From Stentor coeruleus (Eukaryota > Ciliophora > Heterotrichea > Heterotrichida > Stentoridae): DNA of 57,020 bases. A program made the position numbers and the translations under genes. The notes beneath the pieces were generated by a model, which was given only the letters and a program-made list of their open reading frames with translations, did not search any database and was not told the origin of the DNA. Location: the NCBI GenBank assembly GCA_001970955.1, contig MPUH01000401.1:1-57020 (forward strand), given 5' to 3'. This document shows positions 38,472 through 48,896 of the stretch, piece after piece. Within the stretch, counting starts at the first letter, position 1. Every line of letters starts with the position of its first letter.

Positions 38472-41400
38472 ATGCAAAGATACTCAAATGTATCTCCTCG
38501 TACTAGGCTAACTCCTCAAGTAAAAAATCTCCAAAACCCTGAAGATCCAAATATCCTAGTCATAAACCTACAAAAAAAGCTTATCGACCTTGAAGTGAAA
38601 TACTCTAAATTCGTTGAAAGGTGTTCATCTCTTTTAAAATCCAACGAACTCAAAGCTGAGACAAAAGAATTTTTCTCTGAATGCAGCTCTTCAGCAAGAC
38701 TTTCACCAGATATCTGTGAAATGGCAAAACCAATCACAGAAGAAGATCATGAAAAGCTTATAGATGCTTTAAGGCAAATGGAAGAAGGGAATTTATTAAA
38801 GCATTTGATGAAGAAAATATCAGAAATAGTGACAAAGTATCAAGATTCTATATTCAGAATGTTAGCTGGGGCTGATAAAATCAAAGGAAGGGTAAAGGAT
38901 TCATTAAACCAAATGCTTGGGGAGATATGGGAAATACTTTTTGATAACGAAAACAGTCTTAGAGGAATATTTAAAATGTGCATGCAGAAACTTGACAAGC
39001 CTTACGATCTAAGTTCAAATTCTATAAGCCGCGATCTTTCAACAATTTTTGATCTCAAAGACCGTCTTCGCAAATCCGAACAAGAAAAAGAGTACCTTGA
39101 AAAAAAGCTCAAAGAACAAAACGATTGCTTACGGAAAATACTCAGAGACCACAAAGAGCTTAAAAATCGCATATTAACCCATTCAGCAGTAGACAACAAA
39201 CGGAGTTCACAAAACAGCTTCCGGTCAACATTTGACCAGTTTTTCAGCAACTGTTCTCGTTCATTAACCGCATCACCAGGCCCTGAAAACAAAGAAGAAG
39301 TCAAAAAACTCAAACAAAAAAACCAGAAACTCAAACAAAAACTGAAAAATCTTTCAAAACAAAATTCAATCCTCCAAAGCTTAAACAGAAAATCCTTTAT
39401 GGTCAGTGATATAAAAGATACATGCGAAATAGAGAAAAAAGAAATCCAAGACCAACTTAAAGCATTACAAGAAAAGCTTCAAGGGTTTGAAAAAATAGCT
39501 AAAAATCTTATTGACACAAGTATTAGAACTGAACTTAGTATGCTTGGAAGAGGGGATTTGATTAAAAAAAGGTCATCTAGTAGTAGGCATATTGTTGTTG
39601 AAAGCCCTGAATTGAGTATGTTGAATTCTCAATTGTCGATATTAGAAGTTGATGTTATGCAGAAGAATATTGATGGGTTAGAAAAAGAAAAATCTCATCT
39701 TGAAGAAGCTCTTGAAGCTGTGAAAAGGGATTTTAAAAGCCAGTTAATGGTTTTAAATGAAGAAGTTGGTGTTTATAAGAATGATTTAGAGAGGATTAAG
39801 GGGTTGTTGGAAAATGAAAAAACTTTGAATGAGAGTTTGCAGATAGAAAAAGCTAGGATGGAAAGGCAGATGCAAACTTTTACTGAGCAGATTAAGGATT
39901 TTGCTGAAGGGAGAAAGATATTAAGTGATAAAATCGCTCAGAAGGATTCTATTATTGATGAGCTCAAAGGAGAAATAAGTAATTTGAAATTAAACTACTC
40001 AGTTTTAGCTGAAAAAAACAAAGCATTCAAATCAGCAGTTAAAGAGACCAGGGAAGAAAAAGCTAAACTTGTGTCTTTAACTGCAAAACATGCAGGGACT
40101 ATCTCCCAACTTGAAGCCTCATTAGAAACCCTAAGACAAAAAGAGAGCTCTTCTTCCTTACTCCAAGAACTCGAAAAAAACTACCTAGAAAAACTTGAAG
40201 ACCTCCAAACCAAACTTAGAAAATCAGATGACCTCCACCGAGACGCTTTAGAAAAACACAACAAAATCCTCAAAACCTTATCATCAGAACTTAAATCCAA
40301 AGATTCCTTAATTTCTTTGCAAATTGAAAAATCTCAAGAATTAGAACAAAACCTAGAAATCATGTCGCAAACCGTATCTGAAGCTGAAAAATCATCTAAA
40401 GACCGTAATGAAAAATATGAAAAAACATTGAAAAATCTAAACCAAGAACTAGCTTTAACTAAATCCGAATTGGAAAGTGTTAAAAACGAATATCGACTTA
40501 GTCAAACTCATGCTGAAGAAATGATAGCAATGAAAAATCAAATAATTTCCTCATACGAAGAAAAAAACTCTCAAATCCCTGAACTAACATCAGAACTTTT
40601 AAGAAGCAAAAAGCTTTTAATGGAAAGTGAAAGGAAATTAGACCAAAAAACATCTGAAAACAAAAACATTCAATTGGCTATTAATGGATATAAAGAACAT
40701 ATAAGAGAACTTGAAAATGAGATACTAAAATACAAAGAAAGCAATCAAATACTTAATGAGAATATTGAAGAATTAGAGATTAGAAATGATGAAATTATTA
40801 GAGAAAAAGAAAAGATTTTAAGAAACTATGAAGAACTTGCTGAAGAAGCTGCGAAATATCAAGAAAACGCTAAAATCTATAAAGAAGAAGCTGATGATGC
40901 AAAAAGGGAATTAAGAAAAAAAGAGGATTCGCTTGGGAAACTTAATGGCCAAGTTAAATCTTTAAGCGATAGTTATAAAAGCTTAGAATCTAATGAAAGA
41001 AGAAGAAAAGAAAATGAAAACGAAATACGGGAAACTGGGATTGAAGCTAAAAAAACTATTGAAAAACTTGGTAATGAAATTGAAGAGTTTAAGGAAAAAC
41101 TGGAAAAAAGCCAAAGTTTGATTTTGGGACTTAAGAAAAAATGCTCTGATTTCGAGATTTCTAAAGAAGCTACTGAGCAAATTGTAAATCATAAAAATTT
41201 CATTATAAGTTCTTTGGAGAATAATATTAAAGAAATGGGTGCTGTAGAAAAAATGCTTGAAGAAAGTAAAAAACAAATTAGTGAGTTGAATAAAAAACTT
41301 TTTGCCAAGGAAAATGAGGTTAAGATTATGGGATATGAAAGAGATTCATTGAAAAGTCAAGAGAAGATGTTGAATGAACAAATATTGCAAATGGAAGCTG

Positions 41401-44111
41401 ATTATGCGTTGCAAAACTCGTTGAAGTCGGAGGAAACTCAGCAAATGTTTAGGAAAATTTCTAAGATACCTATTTTGGAAGGACAAGTGTCTAAACTTAA
41501 TGCTGAAGTTATGATTAAAAATGCTAATATTAGCGATCTTACATCTAAAAACACTGAGTTATCAAAAGAAATCTCCGAACTTACAGAAAAACTTGAATCA
41601 ATCCACTCTGAAATTGAACTGCTAACAAAAACTATTAAAGAAAAAACTGACTTAATCAAAAACCTCCAAGGACAGCTTCAAACTACTAAAGATAAACTTA
41701 ATACCTCAATCGATAAAGAATCCTCACTTATGCAGAAAATTTCCGAACTCTCTTCCGACAACATGAAATTAGAAAAACTCCTCAGCGACAACAACAAAAC
41801 AATTAAAATCAGTGAAAAAAAGGTNTTAGAAAAACTCCTCAGCGACAACAACAAAACAATTAAAATCAGTGAAAAAAAGGTCAACAAAATAAAAATCTTC
41901 ATAAAATCCAACAAACTATCTGACCTAAAAAGTAACCTTGAATCCTTAAAATCTTTAACAAAGAAAAAATTGGAAGATTTTCGTGAAGTCTTTAAAAGCA
42001 CTGAAGATTTTTACAGTATTTTCATAGAAACCAAACTAAGAAACAAAGAATACGAAGCTAAAATCCGTGAGCTTACATCTGAAAACACTAAACAAATCTC
42101 CCAATTAACTGACCTAAAACTCCGCTTAAGTACTTTAGAGTCCCAAGTAAAACTATCAGAAAGTTCGAAAATCCAAAAATCAGCAGAAGCATTAGAATAT
42201 AAGAAAAAATATGATAGTTTATATGAGGAATATAATGAAAAATCAAATTTACTTGAAGTATTAATCCCTGAAAACAATAAAATCAAAGAGAATCTAAGCC
42301 ATTTAGAAATTGAAGTATCGAAAACTAGAGGATTTGAAGGGAAAATCAAGCAACTAGAAATCGAACTGGCTTTATGTGAAACAAATCTAGAAAAGTATCA
42401 GGAAGCTATACATGAGAAAACTCAAGAACTGACGAAAATTAAAAAAATGAACTGTGAGTTGCTTAATGATATTGAGCATGATAAACAGAAAATAAGCGAA
42501 CTTACTGAGAAATCAGAGCTAAACACTAATGAACTTGATGATTTTAATGTTAAATTCCAAGAAAAAAACAAACAGATTTTGTACCTCACGCAAAAATTAG
42601 AAGAAAAAGAAAATTTAATCACAGAATTACATAAGAATGTTGAAAATTTAAAATCTCAGATAACTGAAATTGATGATTTTAAAAACAAAGCTATTGGGGA
42701 TAATGAAAAAACTATAGGGTCTTTAAGACATAATGAAGAAGAACTAAAAACACAGCTTTTAGATATGGAAGAACTAAAGAAAAAAATTATTATTAATAAA
42801 GAAGAGTTTTTAAAACTTGATAAGGATAATCAAGAGTTAGTTAAAAAACTTCAAGAAAAAGATAAAATGACAGAAAATATTGTAAAAAACGTTCAAAACC
42901 AGAAAGAAGAAATTGAAAATCTTCAAAATGAAATTGTTATACTCAATAATGAAATAAAAAAACACTTACAGGAAAATAGTAAATTAATGGATGATCTAGT
43001 AAAAAATGATAATAAAATCGAGTACCTTGAAAACAACCTTATCCATCTAGAAAAAGCTTTAAACGATAAAGAAACCACTTTAGAAGATTTAAGAAATATT
43101 ATCGAAAACTGTGAAATCAGAGAACGTGATTTATTATTAGTATTACAAGTCAAAGATGAAGAGTTAAAATTATTAAAAAATCAATCGAGAAATGTTTCAC
43201 CACAGAAGAAAAGGTATTCAGAAAGTAATCCTGATACAATAAAAGAAGCTGATGAAGTAAGTGAAGAAATAGTCCCAATTATTACCCAAAAACTTCAAGC
43301 ATATAGTCTTAATATAAGAACAGATAGAAGCAAAAGAATTAGTGATTATGCAGAAGGGTCTAATATTGTCCCTTGTAAAATAATAAAAGTTGTTAATGCT
43401 GCTGGGAAAAAATGGGTTCTGATTAATAGTGAAAATGGAAGTTTTTCTTGGAAGGATGAGAAAGAGTTTCAGTTTCCAAGCGATGATGGGATTAAAGAAG
43501 AAGAAGAGACGAATTTGGATGAAATCAAAATTGCCTTAGGGATATGGTATTGTGGGGATATTATCGAAGCTATAGAAAAACTTAAAATTCAAGCAAATAA
43601 AGATACATCGTTTTCTTTTAAAGAAGACCCGAATTTTATAAGTGAAACCCAAAAAGCGAATTTTGCAACATTTTCTTTTAGAGGGGAAATATTTGAAGGC
43701 GGTTTAGAAATATCGCGTATTGATCCTTTATTAACTGATGCTGAGAACGTTGATCAGATAAAAAATGAACTTTTAGCTTGTAAAAATAAGCTTGAAAAGA
43801 AAAAACGTAAAATTATTTTGCATAGAGAACAAATGCAAGTGCTTAAAGAGCAGATAAGGAAAATACAAGAAGAAGGAAATGTTGATAAGGATAAAATAAA
43901 GGATTTAGAGAAAAAGGTTCAAAGTGTCATGGCTATTGATCTTCCTTATTTAAAGCAGATTTATACAAATCTTGTCCTAAAACTAAAAGTTGATAAAAAT
44001 ACTGAAAATTTGATAGGACCACTTTATAGGATTTTAGACTTTTCTTCAGAGGAAACTGCAAAAATCCAAAGCCAGAGAAAAGGCAGTAAGAAACTTAAGC
44101 TGAAAAAGTAG
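38472..44111 (+). CDS. Giant coiled-coil protein (~1,860 aa)
   Basis: One frame from ATG to TAG. The N-terminal ~230 residues are mixed helical. Residues ~230-1560 are nearly continuous Glu/Lys/Leu heptads (L-x-x-E-x-x-x-L patterns), that is, long parallel coiled coils with short breaks. A small folded region (~1580-1700: I-V-P-C-K-I-I-K-V-V-N, K-K-W-V-L-I-N-S) follows, then a final basic coiled tail ending K-K-L-K-L-K-K. Such architecture is typical of centrosomal, basal-body, golgin or cortical fibre proteins; I cannot choose among them. The N at 41825 marks a 56-nt duplication that inserts 19 in-frame codons, so the true length is about 1,860 rather than 1,879 aa. Confidence 0.9.
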   Translation: MQRYSNVSPRTRLTPQVKNLQNPEDPNILVINLQKKLIDLEVKYSKFVERCSSLLKSNELKAETKEFFSECSSSARLSPDICEMAKPITEEDHEKLIDALRQMEEGNLLKHLMKKISEIVTKYQDSIFRMLAGADKIKGRVKDSLNQMLGEIWEILFDNENSLRGIFKMCMQKLDKPYDLSSNSISRDLSTIFDLKDRLRKSEQEKEYLEKKLKEQNDCLRKILRDHKELKNRILTHSAVDNKRSSQNSFRSTFDQFFSNCSRSLTASPGPENKEEVKKLKQKNQKLKQKLKNLSKQNSILQSLNRKSFMVSDIKDTCEIEKKEIQDQLKALQEKLQGFEKIAKNLIDTSIRTELSMLGRGDLIKKRSSSSRHIVVESPELSMLNSQLSILEVDVMQKNIDGLEKEKSHLEEALEAVKRDFKSQLMVLNEEVGVYKNDLERIKGLLENEKTLNESLQIEKARMERQMQTFTEQIKDFAEGRKILSDKIAQKDSIIDELKGEISNLKLNYSVLAEKNKAFKSAVKETREEKAKLVSLTAKHAGTISQLEASLETLRQKESSSSLLQELEKNYLEKLEDLQTKLRKSDDLHRDALEKHNKILKTLSSELKSKDSLISLQIEKSQELEQNLEIMSQTVSEAEKSSKDRNEKYEKTLKNLNQELALTKSELESVKNEYRLSQTHAEEMIAMKNQIISSYEEKNSQIPELTSELLRSKKLLMESERKLDQKTSENKNIQLAINGYKEHIRELENEILKYKESNQILNENIEELEIRNDEIIREKEKILRNYEELAEEAAKYQENAKIYKEEADDAKRELRKKEDSLGKLNGQVKSLSDSYKSLESNERRRKENENEIRETGIEAKKTIEKLGNEIEEFKEKLEKSQSLILGLKKKCSDFEISKEATEQIVNHKNFIISSLENNIKEMGAVEKMLEESKKQISELNKKLFAKENEVKIMGYERDSLKSQEKMLNEQILQMEADYALQNSLKSEETQQMFRKISKIPILEGQVSKLNAEVMIKNANISDLTSKNTELSKEISELTEKLESIHSEIELLTKTIKEKTDLIKNLQGQLQTTKDKLNTSIDKESSLMQKISELSSDNMKLEKLLSDNNKTIKISEKKXLEKLLSDNNKTIKISEKKVNKIKIFIKSNKLSDLKSNLESLKSLTKKKLEDFREVFKSTEDFYSIFIETKLRNKEYEAKIRELTSENTKQISQLTDLKLRLSTLESQVKLSESSKIQKSAEALEYKKKYDSLYEEYNEKSNLLEVLIPENNKIKENLSHLEIEVSKTRGFEGKIKQLEIELALCETNLEKYQEAIHEKTQELTKIKKMNCELLNDIEHDKQKISELTEKSELNTNELDDFNVKFQEKNKQILYLTQKLEEKENLITELHKNVENLKSQITEIDDFKNKAIGDNEKTIGSLRHNEEELKTQLLDMEELKKKIIINKEEFLKLDKDNQELVKKLQEKDKMTENIVKNVQNQKEEIENLQNEIVILNNEIKKHLQENSKLMDDLVKNDNKIEYLENNLIHLEKALNDKETTLEDLRNIIENCEIRERDLLLVLQVKDEELKLLKNQSRNVSPQKKRYSESNPDTIKEADEVSEEIVPIITQKLQAYSLNIRTDRSKRISDYAEGSNIVPCKIIKVVNAAGKKWVLINSENGSFSWKDEKEFQFPSDDGIKEEEETNLDEIKIALGIWYCGDIIEAIEKLKIQANKDTSFSFKEDPNFISETQKANFATFSFRGEIFEGGLEISRIDPLLTDAENVDQIKNELLACKNKLEKKKRKIILHREQMQVLKEQIRKIQEEGNVDKDKIKDLEKKVQSVMAIDLPYLKQIYTNLVLKLKVDKNTENLIGPLYRILDFSSEETAKIQSQRKGSKKLKLKK
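41769..41881. repeat. 56-nt duplication around N at 41825 (assembly join)
   Basis: 41769-41824 and 41826-41881 are identical. The 57-nt offset is a multiple of three, so the coiled-coil frame stays open but contains an artefactual duplicate of 19 codons including one undefined residue. Confidence 0.9.
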
Positions 44112-44717
44112 AATTAGTTAGTGTGATTATGATAGAAATGATAAATAATACTTCTTAAATACTTTACTTATTTGGATATTTGCCAGTGCGCTAACAAAGA
44201 TATTATAATTTAAGCTTGTATTTGGAATTGGGTTATATGATATTTCATTATAAATTTTGTTTTATTTGTAAGTTGTTCCTATGTATAAAAACTTAAACAT
44301 TTTTTCTATGATTTTTTTCCTTTTTAAAACTGAACGTCTGAAGATTGAGCTGAAATTTCATTTACCTAAATGAAACCTTGTCGTACTGGGAAGTAAACTT
44401 ACACCTTAGTTTTCTTAAAAATATCAAAATTTTTTATAACTCTATTGGATCTTAAAAAACCAAGTACATCTATATCAAAATATCTCTTTAAAACTTTCAA
44501 ATGCATGATATTTATTTTAAAATTTGAGTATTTTCTTAATTAAACCAAATTTTGAAAATAGTTTAAATTTTTATGAGAAAAAGTGAATACATTCAAAAAT
44601 ACAAGAAAAGCATCGTTCAAAAATTGAGTTAAAAAATAGAGTCTTAAAGTTTCTATATATAACAATAATATAATACAATATTACATTATCCTATAATATA
44701 AATTATATATTTAATAG
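44112..44717. other. Convergent intergenic region
   Basis: AT-rich spacer between a plus-strand and a minus-strand stop. A slightly less AT-rich patch near 44330-44420 contains no intact frame. Confidence 0.5.
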
Positions 44718-45023
44718 TTAAAAGCATTCACATACAAAAAAATGAAGCAGCATTCCAAGGGATATCAAGTATGCTATAGGCCATAATATAATCATTAATA
44801 TCAATGCTATAATACGTATATATGTTGGATATGGTTTAAGATCACTATCTGAATAAAGCCATTCAGCCCAAAAAAAGTGTAGGTAAAAGTATATCGGAGG
44901 ACAAAAAATGATAATAAGAGGAATCCATGCAGGGCTTAATATAATAATAAATGTATTTTTTAAGCACCTTGAGCATTTTCTTTTGTTTCTAGCTTTAGAT
45001 TTCCCTTGAAAACGTTTATACAT
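44718..45023 (-). CDS. Two-pass membrane protein, 101 aa, unknown
   Basis: ATG to stop. A strongly basic head (K-R-F-Q-G-K-S-K-A-R-N-K-R-K-C-S-R-C) is followed by two hydrophobic helices (~25-52 and ~68-95) separated by an aromatic polar loop, ending C-E-C-F. The basic head should stay cytoplasmic, giving a hairpin topology. No family is recognised. The thioesterase gene lies 150 nt upstream on the same strand. Confidence 0.65.
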   Translation of the reverse strand: MYKRFQGKSKARNKRKCSRCLKNTFIIILSPAWIPLIIIFCPPIYFYLHFFWAEWLYSDSDLKPYPTYIRIIALILMIILWPIAYLISLGMLLHFFVCECF

Positions 45024-45173
45024 TTATATTTATTTACCAATAACCCCACCACGTTATTTTATATAAAAATATTCATGCAAAAATTCACGATCAAACATAA
45101 AACTACAAAAAATCATTAAAACCATACAAACTAACACTAAAAAATTCTAATAAACTAAAAAAATCAATCTTAA

Positions 45174-45626
45174 TCATGGTCCTTCCCAAGTTTTATTTAA
45201 GAAATATAACGTTTGTGTTCCTCTCGCTACAATATCTTTACCTACTGTAAGTAAAGCTGTAGTATAAGCAAAATTATTATTCATACCAATAAGCTCTGTA
45301 GTAATTTCTAAATCTTGTCCTGGTCTAACCCCAAGATAAAATGCTACTGAAAGATCTGTCGAGATAGCAAATCTGTTAAATGGATCTGCAGCCCAAACAT
45401 GAACTGTTGTCATACAATCAACTAATGTACTCATAGCCCCACCATGCAAAGTTCCATGAAGATTACAAAATTCATCTTTTACCCTGAGACCAAAAACTAG
45501 ATAATGTCTATTGTCTTTGGTATATGAATTTATAAGATTACTACTTTTAAAAAGCTGTGAATCAAAGACTTTGTGGTTGGTTTTGTTGATGTTGGCTAAG
45601 AGTTTGGCTACTTTTTCAGCTACCAT
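45174..45626 (-). CDS. Hotdog-fold acyl-CoA thioesterase, ACOT13/THEM2-like
   Basis: 150 aa, the normal size for the PaaI/ACOT13 group. The signature N55-L-H-G-T-L-H-G-G-A-M-S-T-L-V-D70 keeps the spacing of the human THEM2 residues Asn50 and Asp65, and a Ser follows near residue 89 in A-I-S-T-D. Family role: hydrolysis of medium- to long-chain acyl-CoA to fatty acid and CoA, usually as a tetramer at mitochondria or in the cytosol. The start ATG follows a G-poor flank on the sense strand. The gene ends with TGA, useful evidence that TGA is a stop in this genome. Confidence 0.92.
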   Translation of the reverse strand: MVAEKVAKLLANINKTNHKVFDSQLFKSSNLINSYTKDNRHYLVFGLRVKDEFCNLHGTLHGGAMSTLVDCMTTVHVWAADPFNRFAISTDLSVAFYLGVRPGQDLEITTELIGMNNNFAYTTALLTVGKDIVARGTQTLYFLNKTWEGP

Positions 45627-46419
45627 ATTTGTTTTTTTATTAAAATTTGGGAATAGGTATTTTGAAGTATTTGGCGAAAAAGTGTGGAAAAGGTTGGGAA
45701 GATGGGTTTTATGTATTTTTTGGCCTTTAGGTTTAGTGATTTATGTTTTTTTTATGTAAAATAGTTTGTGATTTTTTTTTGGATTTTTGAGCTTTTAGGA
45801 TTTTTTTTGATAGGTGATTTTTAGTGATATTTTTAATGATTTAAGGTTAAATGAGGATTTTAGAAACTTGATGATTGATGTAAGAAAAAGTTTTATGATG
45901 ATATATGAAGTTAAGGGGTGTTATGATTATTTATATAGGAAAAAGATTTTCAAGGATAGGAATAAGTAATTAAAGGTGCTATTTAGATATAAAACTTATA
46001 GCTATAACTATTTTATAAGAATCCTATAATATAATCCACAGATTTTTATTCAGTAATGTAGTATATTTTTTGCCATTTAATTTAGAATTATTATTATCTT
46101 ATAAATACCAAAACTTTCACCTTCAAAAGATTCATAAAATACTCTGAGCTGCCCTGCTAAACTTCTAAAGCCAGTCTTTTTAGATGAAATTTACATTATC
46201 ATATAGTCTTTTAATATACATGATTATATTTAACTACAACATATTATTTCTTTCTTCACCTTCTGTTTGAATGCACAATTTTTCAGTTATCATATTCGGT
46301 ATTTCTGAATTTGGTTTGGTTCTACCAACTACATCATAAGTTTTCTTAGCATCTATGTNGTCTTTTTAGATGAAATTTACATTATCATATAGTCTTTTAA
46401 TATACATGATTATATTTAA
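45627..46419. other. Intergenic with a partial gene duplicate
   Basis: The left part is G-rich on the plus strand (5' flank of the minus thioesterase). 46174-46358 duplicates the 3' end of the RING gene next to the N at 46359, so the real spacer is shorter by ~186 nt. A 48-codon start-less frame near 45810-45970 is not called. Confidence 0.5.
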
Positions 46420-46544
46420 CTACGACATATTATTTCTTTCTTCACCTTCTGTTTGAATGCACAATTTTTCATTTATCATATTCGGTATTTCTGAATTTGG
46501 TTTGGTTCTACCAACTACATCATAAGTTTTCTTAGCATCTATGT
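46174..46544. repeat. 185-nt duplication around N at 46359, copies differ at two sites
   Basis: 46174-46358 and 46360-46544 are the same segment, differing at two positions that would change Asn to Thr and Ser to Leu at the C-terminus of the RING protein. It is probably an unmerged contig overlap from two alleles. A true partial gene duplication is less likely because the break coincides with the N. Confidence 0.85.
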
Positions 46545-46923
46545 TTATAACCCTTTCTGAATAAACACGCACTGAATCTTCTGGTTGAGGGTCAGTGAGA
46601 AGTAAAGGTTTAGACCTGCAATGAGGACAGGCTGCATCAATCCTATTACTCTTAATTTCTTCAATACAGTAATGACAAACATAATTTCTACAGCATTTAG
46701 ACACCAATATTGCTGTAAAAAAATACAGACAAATCGGGCATTCGTATCTGAAAATGCCATCCTGTGTGCATTTTGGGGTTAATTTCGACACTTTAACTTC
46801 ATTCACTGTAAACCTACTTAGCACTTCAATCCTACCACTATGCACAGGAAAACTCGGCTCAATCGCATCCAACGGCTGAATATCAGGAGCTGTAGCATCC
46901 TTTTTATTACAACAAGAACCCAT
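46420..46923 (-). CDS. Small RING-finger protein with N-terminal lipidation motif
   Basis: 167 aa. MGSCCNKK supplies Gly2 for N-myristoylation and Cys4/Cys5 for palmitoylation, so membrane attachment is likely. Residues ~62-103 form a RING-like finger: C-P-I-C ... C-C-R-N-Y-V-C-H-Y-C ... C-P-H-C. The usual His is displaced (C-C-R-N-Y-V-C), so it is a variant ring. The Lys/Asn/Glu-rich tail is unstructured. The start codon is only 21 nt from the divergent start of eRF3. Probable E3 ligase; target unknown. The C-terminal residues depend on which copy of the flanking duplication is correct. Confidence 0.85.
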   Translation of the reverse strand: MGSCCNKKDATAPDIQPLDAIEPSFPVHSGRIEVLSRFTVNEVKVSKLTPKCTQDGIFRYECPICLYFFTAILVSKCCRNYVCHYCIEEIKSNRIDAACPHCRSKPLLLTDPQPEDSVRVYSERVINIDAKKTYDVVGRTKPNSEIPNMINEKLCIQTEGEERNNMS

Positions 46924-46944
46924 AATTTACAACTATCGATATAA
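46924..46944. promoter_or_regulatory. 21-bp spacer between divergent start codons
   Basis: Only 21 bp separate the ATG of the RING gene (minus) from the ATG of eRF3 (plus). Both starts are supported by protein motifs (lipidation signal; PAM2 motifs). Any shared promoter or transcription start must lie within coding sequence or inside this spacer. Confidence 0.6.
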
Positions 46945-48879
46945 ATGTCTGGTGGTGGACTTAATCCTAATGCAGCAGCTTTCGAGTGGAACACTGACGC
47001 ATTTGAATTTGTACCATCTGAGCCTTCGCCACCTCAACAGTTTTACACTCCTAAAATCTATCCAGCTAGCTACTCATACAATCCTCAATCAGAAGTCAAA
47101 TGTATACTAACAGCTGAAGCATATTTCTATTACTGGAACGATGGCAAAGTCTATCTAAAAGACGGTCATGGGCAGATTTTTGGCCCATTTAATGAAATGG
47201 ACAACACTATGTTTTATAATACCTTTTACTTACAATCAGCTGAAGAAGAACAGCCTCCAGTAAAAGACGATGGTCATATATCGTTTTCAGACTTTATGAA
47301 ATCTCAGGAAACCCGGAGTAAAACGAGTGGTCCAAAGATTGGATTTAAAGAAGTTGTAGTTGCTGGGGTTGAGAAAACTCAAGTTGTTGAAGAAGAAGCT
47401 CAAGTCGAAGAAATCAAGCCACAGATGAAAATAAGAGAAAAACCTAAGGTAAAATTGGTTGTTGAGAAACCTATTGATAAACAAGCTCTTATATGTAAAC
47501 TTAGAGAAAACCCTGAACCAAATCAAGAAAACCGAACAATTGAGCCAGATAGTAAGTTAACTCCAGTTAATATAGTATTTATAGGCCATGTTGATGCTGG
47601 TAAATCAACTATATGCGGGAATATTCTCTTATTGACAAATAAAATAGACAAACGGCTTATTGAAACCTATGAACAAGAAGCTAAAGAAAAAGGTAGAGAA
47701 TCATGGTGGCTTGCTTATATCATGGACCAAAATGAAGAAGAAAGAGCTAAAGGTAAAACTGTTGAGGTTGGTAGAGCATTTTTTGAAACCCAAAGTAAAA
47801 GGTTTACAATATTAGATGCCCCAGGACATAAAGCTTATGTACCTAATATGATCAATGGAGCTTCACAAGCTGAATATGCAGCTTTAGTTATATCAGCAAG
47901 AATTTCAGAGTTTGAAACTGGATTTGAAAGAGGAGGACAAACTAGAGAACATGCTATGCTTGCTAAATCTTTTGGAGTTACTAAGCTTATTGTAGTTATC
48001 AACAAAATGGATGACCCATCAGTTAATTGGAGTCAAGAAAGATATGAGCAAATAAAAAAAGATATGTCCCCTTATTTAGCTGAAAGCTGCAAATATAATA
48101 TTGAAAAAGATGTTGAATGGGTTGCGATTTCAGGGATTAATGGGGATAATATTCTTAATAAAGTTTCAGCTGAAAAAGCTCCTTGGTATACTGGGTCTAC
48201 ACTTTTTGAAATATTTGATAGGCTTCCAACACCAATTAGAAGCCCTGAAGAACCTTTACGTATTCCTATAATTGATAGGGTTAAAGATCAAGGATTGACT
48301 ATATATGGGAAAGTAGAAAGTGGTCTTGCTGTTAAAGGACTTAGGATATTGATTATGCCTATTAAAATTAAAGGAGAAATTGTTGAGATTATTGGTGGGG
48401 AAGATACAAAACTTATGTATGCCAACCCTGGAGAAAATGTTAAAATGAGGATTAAGGTTCCTGAAGAAGTTGATGTTCAGAGGGGGTATGTGATTTGTGA
48501 TGTCCATAGTGTTTGTCATATAACTAATGAGTTCAAAGCAGATGTGCAGTTTTTAGAACTTCCTGACCCTAAAATGCTCATCACAGCTGGGTATAATTGT
48601 GTGATGCACTTGCACACAGACATCCAAGAGTGTGAAGTGACTGAAGTAATCGCACTTTTCGACGCTGAAAAGAAAAGGAAAGTGAAAACTGCTTTTTGCA
48701 AATCAGGCCAAAGAGTGCTTTTAAAGATCAAAACAGTTAACGAGGTCTGTATTGAAAAATATACATCTTTAGTCCAGCTAGGACGTTTTGTTCTCAGAGA
48801 CAAAGGTGTGACAGTTGGTCTTGGAAAGATCATAGAGTTTACTGATCAATTAGAAGTTGAAGATCAAGTAACAAACTAG
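46945..48879 (+). CDS. Eukaryotic release factor 3 (eRF3/GSPT), translation-termination GTPase
   Basis: 644 aa. The N-terminus carries two adjacent PAM2-type motifs for binding poly(A)-binding protein: LNPNAAAFEW (6-15) and NTDAFEFVP (16-24). A flexible Glu/Val/Lys-rich linker reaches ~200. The EF-1A-like core has G1 G-H-V-D-A-G-K-S-T (~214), G3 D-A-P-G-H, and G4 N-K-M-D followed by D-P-S-V-N-W, which favours eRF3 over HBS1 or EF-1A. The two beta-barrels end with L-G-R-F-V-L-R-D-K-G-V-T-V-G-L-G. Role: with eRF1 it drives GTP-dependent peptide release at stop codons. There is no Gln/Asn-rich prion-like domain as in yeast Sup35. The gene ends in TAG. Confidence 0.96.
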   Translation: MSGGGLNPNAAAFEWNTDAFEFVPSEPSPPQQFYTPKIYPASYSYNPQSEVKCILTAEAYFYYWNDGKVYLKDGHGQIFGPFNEMDNTMFYNTFYLQSAEEEQPPVKDDGHISFSDFMKSQETRSKTSGPKIGFKEVVVAGVEKTQVVEEEAQVEEIKPQMKIREKPKVKLVVEKPIDKQALICKLRENPEPNQENRTIEPDSKLTPVNIVFIGHVDAGKSTICGNILLLTNKIDKRLIETYEQEAKEKGRESWWLAYIMDQNEEERAKGKTVEVGRAFFETQSKRFTILDAPGHKAYVPNMINGASQAEYAALVISARISEFETGFERGGQTREHAMLAKSFGVTKLIVVINKMDDPSVNWSQERYEQIKKDMSPYLAESCKYNIEKDVEWVAISGINGDNILNKVSAEKAPWYTGSTLFEIFDRLPTPIRSPEEPLRIPIIDRVKDQGLTIYGKVESGLAVKGLRILIMPIKIKGEIVEIIGGEDTKLMYANPGENVKMRIKVPEEVDVQRGYVICDVHSVCHITNEFKADVQFLELPDPKMLITAGYNCVMHLHTDIQECEVTEVIALFDAEKKRKVKTAFCKSGQRVLLKIKTVNEVCIEKYTSLVQLGRFVLRDKGVTVGLGKIIEFTDQLEVEDQVTN

Positions 48880-48896
48880 ACTATTAGATAACTAAC

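Noticed and set aside
45810-45970. 48-codon plus-strand frame in the spacer
   Set aside because: No ATG at its head, low-complexity composition, and no link to an exon by a 15/16-nt intron.
46174-46358. A second, partial RING gene
   Set aside because: The copy stops exactly at the N and differs at only two bases; an unmerged contig overlap explains it better.
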